Shown: piece after piece, positions 61,075 through 64,000 of the stretch
Position numbering within the stretch: position 1 is the first letter of the stretch
Layout of the letters: every line of letters begins with the position of its first letter
Assembly (NCBI GenBank): GCA_021234535.1
Contig: CM037838.1
Span: 25,087,969 to 25,151,968, forward strand
DNA from: Stichopus chloronotus
Lineage: Eukaryota; Echinodermata; Holothuroidea; Aspidochirotida; Stichopodidae
Reading direction: 5' to 3'
DNA length: 64,000 nt
Program-made: the position numbers and the translations under genes
The notes under the pieces: model-generated
The model's input: only the letters and a program-made list of their open reading frames with translations
Database searches by the model: none
What the model was told of the DNA's origin: nothing

Positions 61075-64000
61075 CCAAACAGGTCTCACTTTATACAAAA
61101 TACTGCAATTGTTTGAGATTTTTCACATGGATGAACTGATAAAAAATGTAAATTGTCTGTTTTCTCGTTACATTTATTTCTGAGTATGTTGCCATAAGAG
61201 AATATAGAGATCTGATAATGCATGCCATAAGTGTATTATTCAACTTGAAAACTTTTGATGACCAACAGTAAATGAAGACAGTGGAACTGATACCAGTGTT
61301 ATAGTATGGCTACTCTTCAAACTGTATGTCACTGCCTCTGAGTTTGTCGCAAGTAAAACACTCTCTCTGAGAGTTTTACTTTGTAACAAAGGTATACGTA
61401 TGTAAGCCTTATATGCTTTTCTCTCACTTTATGTGGGTCAACAGCAGTCATGCTATGTTGACGTTTTCCATAGATTAGGTTTCAAATTGATGGCTACACA
61501 TAGCAGGAAGATAATCTCTAGAATGAGTTACTTTTTTTTTCTTCAGATAACCCAGAATTTCCATCCAAATCAATTACATGACCTCGAGTAAGACACAAAC
61601 AGTGTCGACTGTTATGGCACAAAGGCCTGAGATTGTGGAAAGTTATAGTTGGAAGTCTCTTGAAAGTGAGACACCCCCCACTCCTAAAGCTGCCAATGCC
61701 ACATTTCATAGCCTGATTGGCCCAAAGTGAAATTAGGGTTTTCATCAGCCTACTCTTTGGCATTCTGGTAGTGTGAAGGTCCTGACGACTACTACCGAAG
61801 TGAAAAATAACGTGTCACTTCGAACAGAGGTGTAAACTATTAAACTGAGACATAAAATCTAGCACGAGCGAGATCGCGGAAGCATACACTTTGTACTACA
61901 ACTTAAAACAGTCAAAATATTGGGCAATCTCCCCCAAATTAGGCTCTTTATAGGTAAAATGCAGGTCACCCGATTTAAAACAACGGAGGAAGATTAGGCG
62001 CCGAAATAGTTCTGGTTGACATTTGAAATATAGAGTAACAAACCTTTTGTAGTTGGTCTTTTGAAATCTTTCACGCACCTTCATTTATTCATTCTTCACA
62101 GTTAAAGAAAAAACACAAAATATAGGTTTAAGATTTCAAATATGAAAAGGCACTTCACACAAGTATAGGCCCGACTTGTGGTAAAGGTTTTTAATTGGTT
62201 CTGTAGGAGTTATAGGTTCACTTACATGACTCATGCTCTGCTAATCATTGTACCGCCGTGTCACGTTGCTTTGGGAGTTTCAATACCCGTTATTGCTACT
62301 GTACACATAGCCTACATTTTGTATCTCATCCCATTAGTTCAACGCAAAATCGAAAAAAAAAGAACACAACATGCAACAATTTCAACTTTGGAGACTTTAT
62401 TCATAATTGGCACCACGGCAGGCTCATAAAAATTCCAACCTACATCATTTTCCTTGTCAAGTTCACAAACTTATTTATTTTGTTTACAGGCCATCATCAT
62501 GGCAACGTAAACTATAGAGCGACCCTGCAGGTTCTCTATCTAAGGAGGATTGCTTCCAAAATGGCAAGTTCAAATTCTTCTCCACATTATTTTATAGAAT
62601 ACATCTTCCTTATTTCAATGAGCTATTGGTAAGCGAGATCTAAATCTTTTCATTCAAGTTTCGGTACCAGTTTCATCACAAACTATGTTAGGTGAAACAC
62701 ACTGGATCGTCCTGGACAAGGACCAGTAACTTCAACTGCGCCATCACTACATTTGTTATTGAATGACCATGGGATATGCAATAATGCTATTCAAAGCTCA
62801 TCATACTTGTCCTACACAGATCATTAAACGGAAGATATGTTGTAAGGGACAGCTAGGAAAGTTTCTGATCAGGCCCATGGGGGGGGGGGGGGAGGTCCAG
62901 ACGAACGCCTTAACATGATCTGGAGTTCTGCTCAGCCTATGATAGAAGGCCTCCGTTAGCAACATATATGAGTTTTACTTTGTTGGTCGTAATTGTCCGG
63001 TAAAATGTTCCACTTGTGGTAAAATCGAACCCTCCCACTGAAAAAGCTGCATACGGGCTTGCTGATGATGTCATAATATCGATGGCACCACAAATCGGCC
63101 AGCACTGCTTCATTCCTGCTTGAGCATCTCCTGTGCTATCTCACTTTCGGACTGACAACATTGCCTCATTTAAGTACCTATGTTCATCAACAAATGCGAG
63201 TGTTATTCATTGATTAGTGCGGAGGATTTCAAAATCAAAATCAGAGGATGAGATTATTTCAGAGGATGATATTTGCAGCATTTTATGCAAACTTAAGAAT
63301 CAAACGAAACACACATTTAGTGACTTTTGGCTTCATCAACCCTCTAGGAAGAAAACAGCCTTGACCTAATTCTGACGTTTACGTTGGGATTTCCAAAGTT
63401 ATGTCATCACTGAATGATAATGCCCATGTATGCAAAGTGCAGGCTAACCATATCAGATGTTGCAAGAGATGAAAGTTGGAATAAATTGATACGTAATCTT
63501 TGCGAATCAATGTTTGAATTGATTAGCAGTTAACCCATTATAAGCAGATGCCAAACAACAACTGCGGTGAAAACCTTACTCATTCAAATGAGCCCCTGGA
63601 GCAAATTGTGGCCTCGACTTTACACAATTTGAGAGAGAAATCTACTTTTCAGATGGGATCAGAGAAAATTTCAATTCGTAAATACTGAAGCTAACATAAA
63701 ATTGAATTGCAAGTGGACTTCCATGGGTTGCAAATTGTAATGTGAAGCTGTTATTTCCTTGCTTTAAATGCACATTTTGCACAAAAATGTACACCACTTC
63801 CATCTTGCACCACATACTAAGGTGCACCAAGATAAGCTTCTAGTTCACTATAATGTAAGCATAGATTTAATTTGATATTTTTTTACCAAATGTAATAGCA
63901 TCAAAATCTTCTGCACTAAGTCTCAAAATGGAAGCAAGCTTCCTTTCATTACTAATTCAATCTGTCATGGCAGTGAAGTTACCCCTCTTTAAACTTAGGC
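61075..64000. other. Intergenic, right edge
   Basis: No supported gene on either strand. The 124-codon and 83-codon plus ORFs at 62178-62632 overlap in different frames and match nothing I know. A G14 run lies at 62879-62892. Confidence 0.6.

Overview
This is an AT-rich window of animal nuclear DNA. It has large introns, GT-AG splice sites, many diverged interspersed repeats and homopolymer tracts, and no operon-like structure or long intact ORFs. The one clearly recognisable gene is an EVI5-type TBC-domain RabGAP on the minus strand. Its exons match vertebrate EVI5 closely (I compared from memory, not by search). The gene is unfused and gives no sign of belonging to a vertebrate. Repeat style (TAGGCCTA-like tracts, TACAGTAC-rich introns, a 'gggaattgtcc'-type minisatellite, 'ctcacggtttcaccgtgag'-type elements) suggests a marine invertebrate deuterostome, perhaps an echinoderm. 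That assignment is an inference.

Layout, right to left in gene direction. From 64000 to about 57500 there is repeat-rich intergenic DNA, including a 0.6-kb element with terminal inverted repeats (60457-61074) and a degenerate ~250-bp tandem array (59.58-60.45 kb). At 57.15-57.49 kb lies the C-terminal piece of a hAT transposase on the plus strand. A possible small, unidentified minus-strand gene lies at 56368-54207 (two exons, 58 codons). A fold-back element (51.32-51.68 kb) and a possible 5' UTR exon (donor at 52219) sit upstream of EVI5. The EVI5 coding sequence begins at 48644. Ten coding exons run down to 16797, encode 479 residues in one continuous reading frame, and cover the N-terminus, the complete TBC domain and the first part of the coiled coil. 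The rest of the coiled coil and the C-terminus were not found with confidence. They may lie left of the window, or be short exons in the first 16.8 kb; one 54-nt candidate is at 3333-3386.

The introns are 0.6-12.6 kb long and hold dispersed repeats, simple repeats and unremarkable AT-rich sequence. I found no rRNA, tRNA, CRISPR array or convincing second protein-coding gene on the plus strand. No clearly new biological system is evident. The more interesting leftovers are the fold-back element, the TIR element, a repeat family shared between 5 kb and 21 kb, a second one shared between 10 kb and 19 kb, and the small spliced ORF upstream of EVI5.
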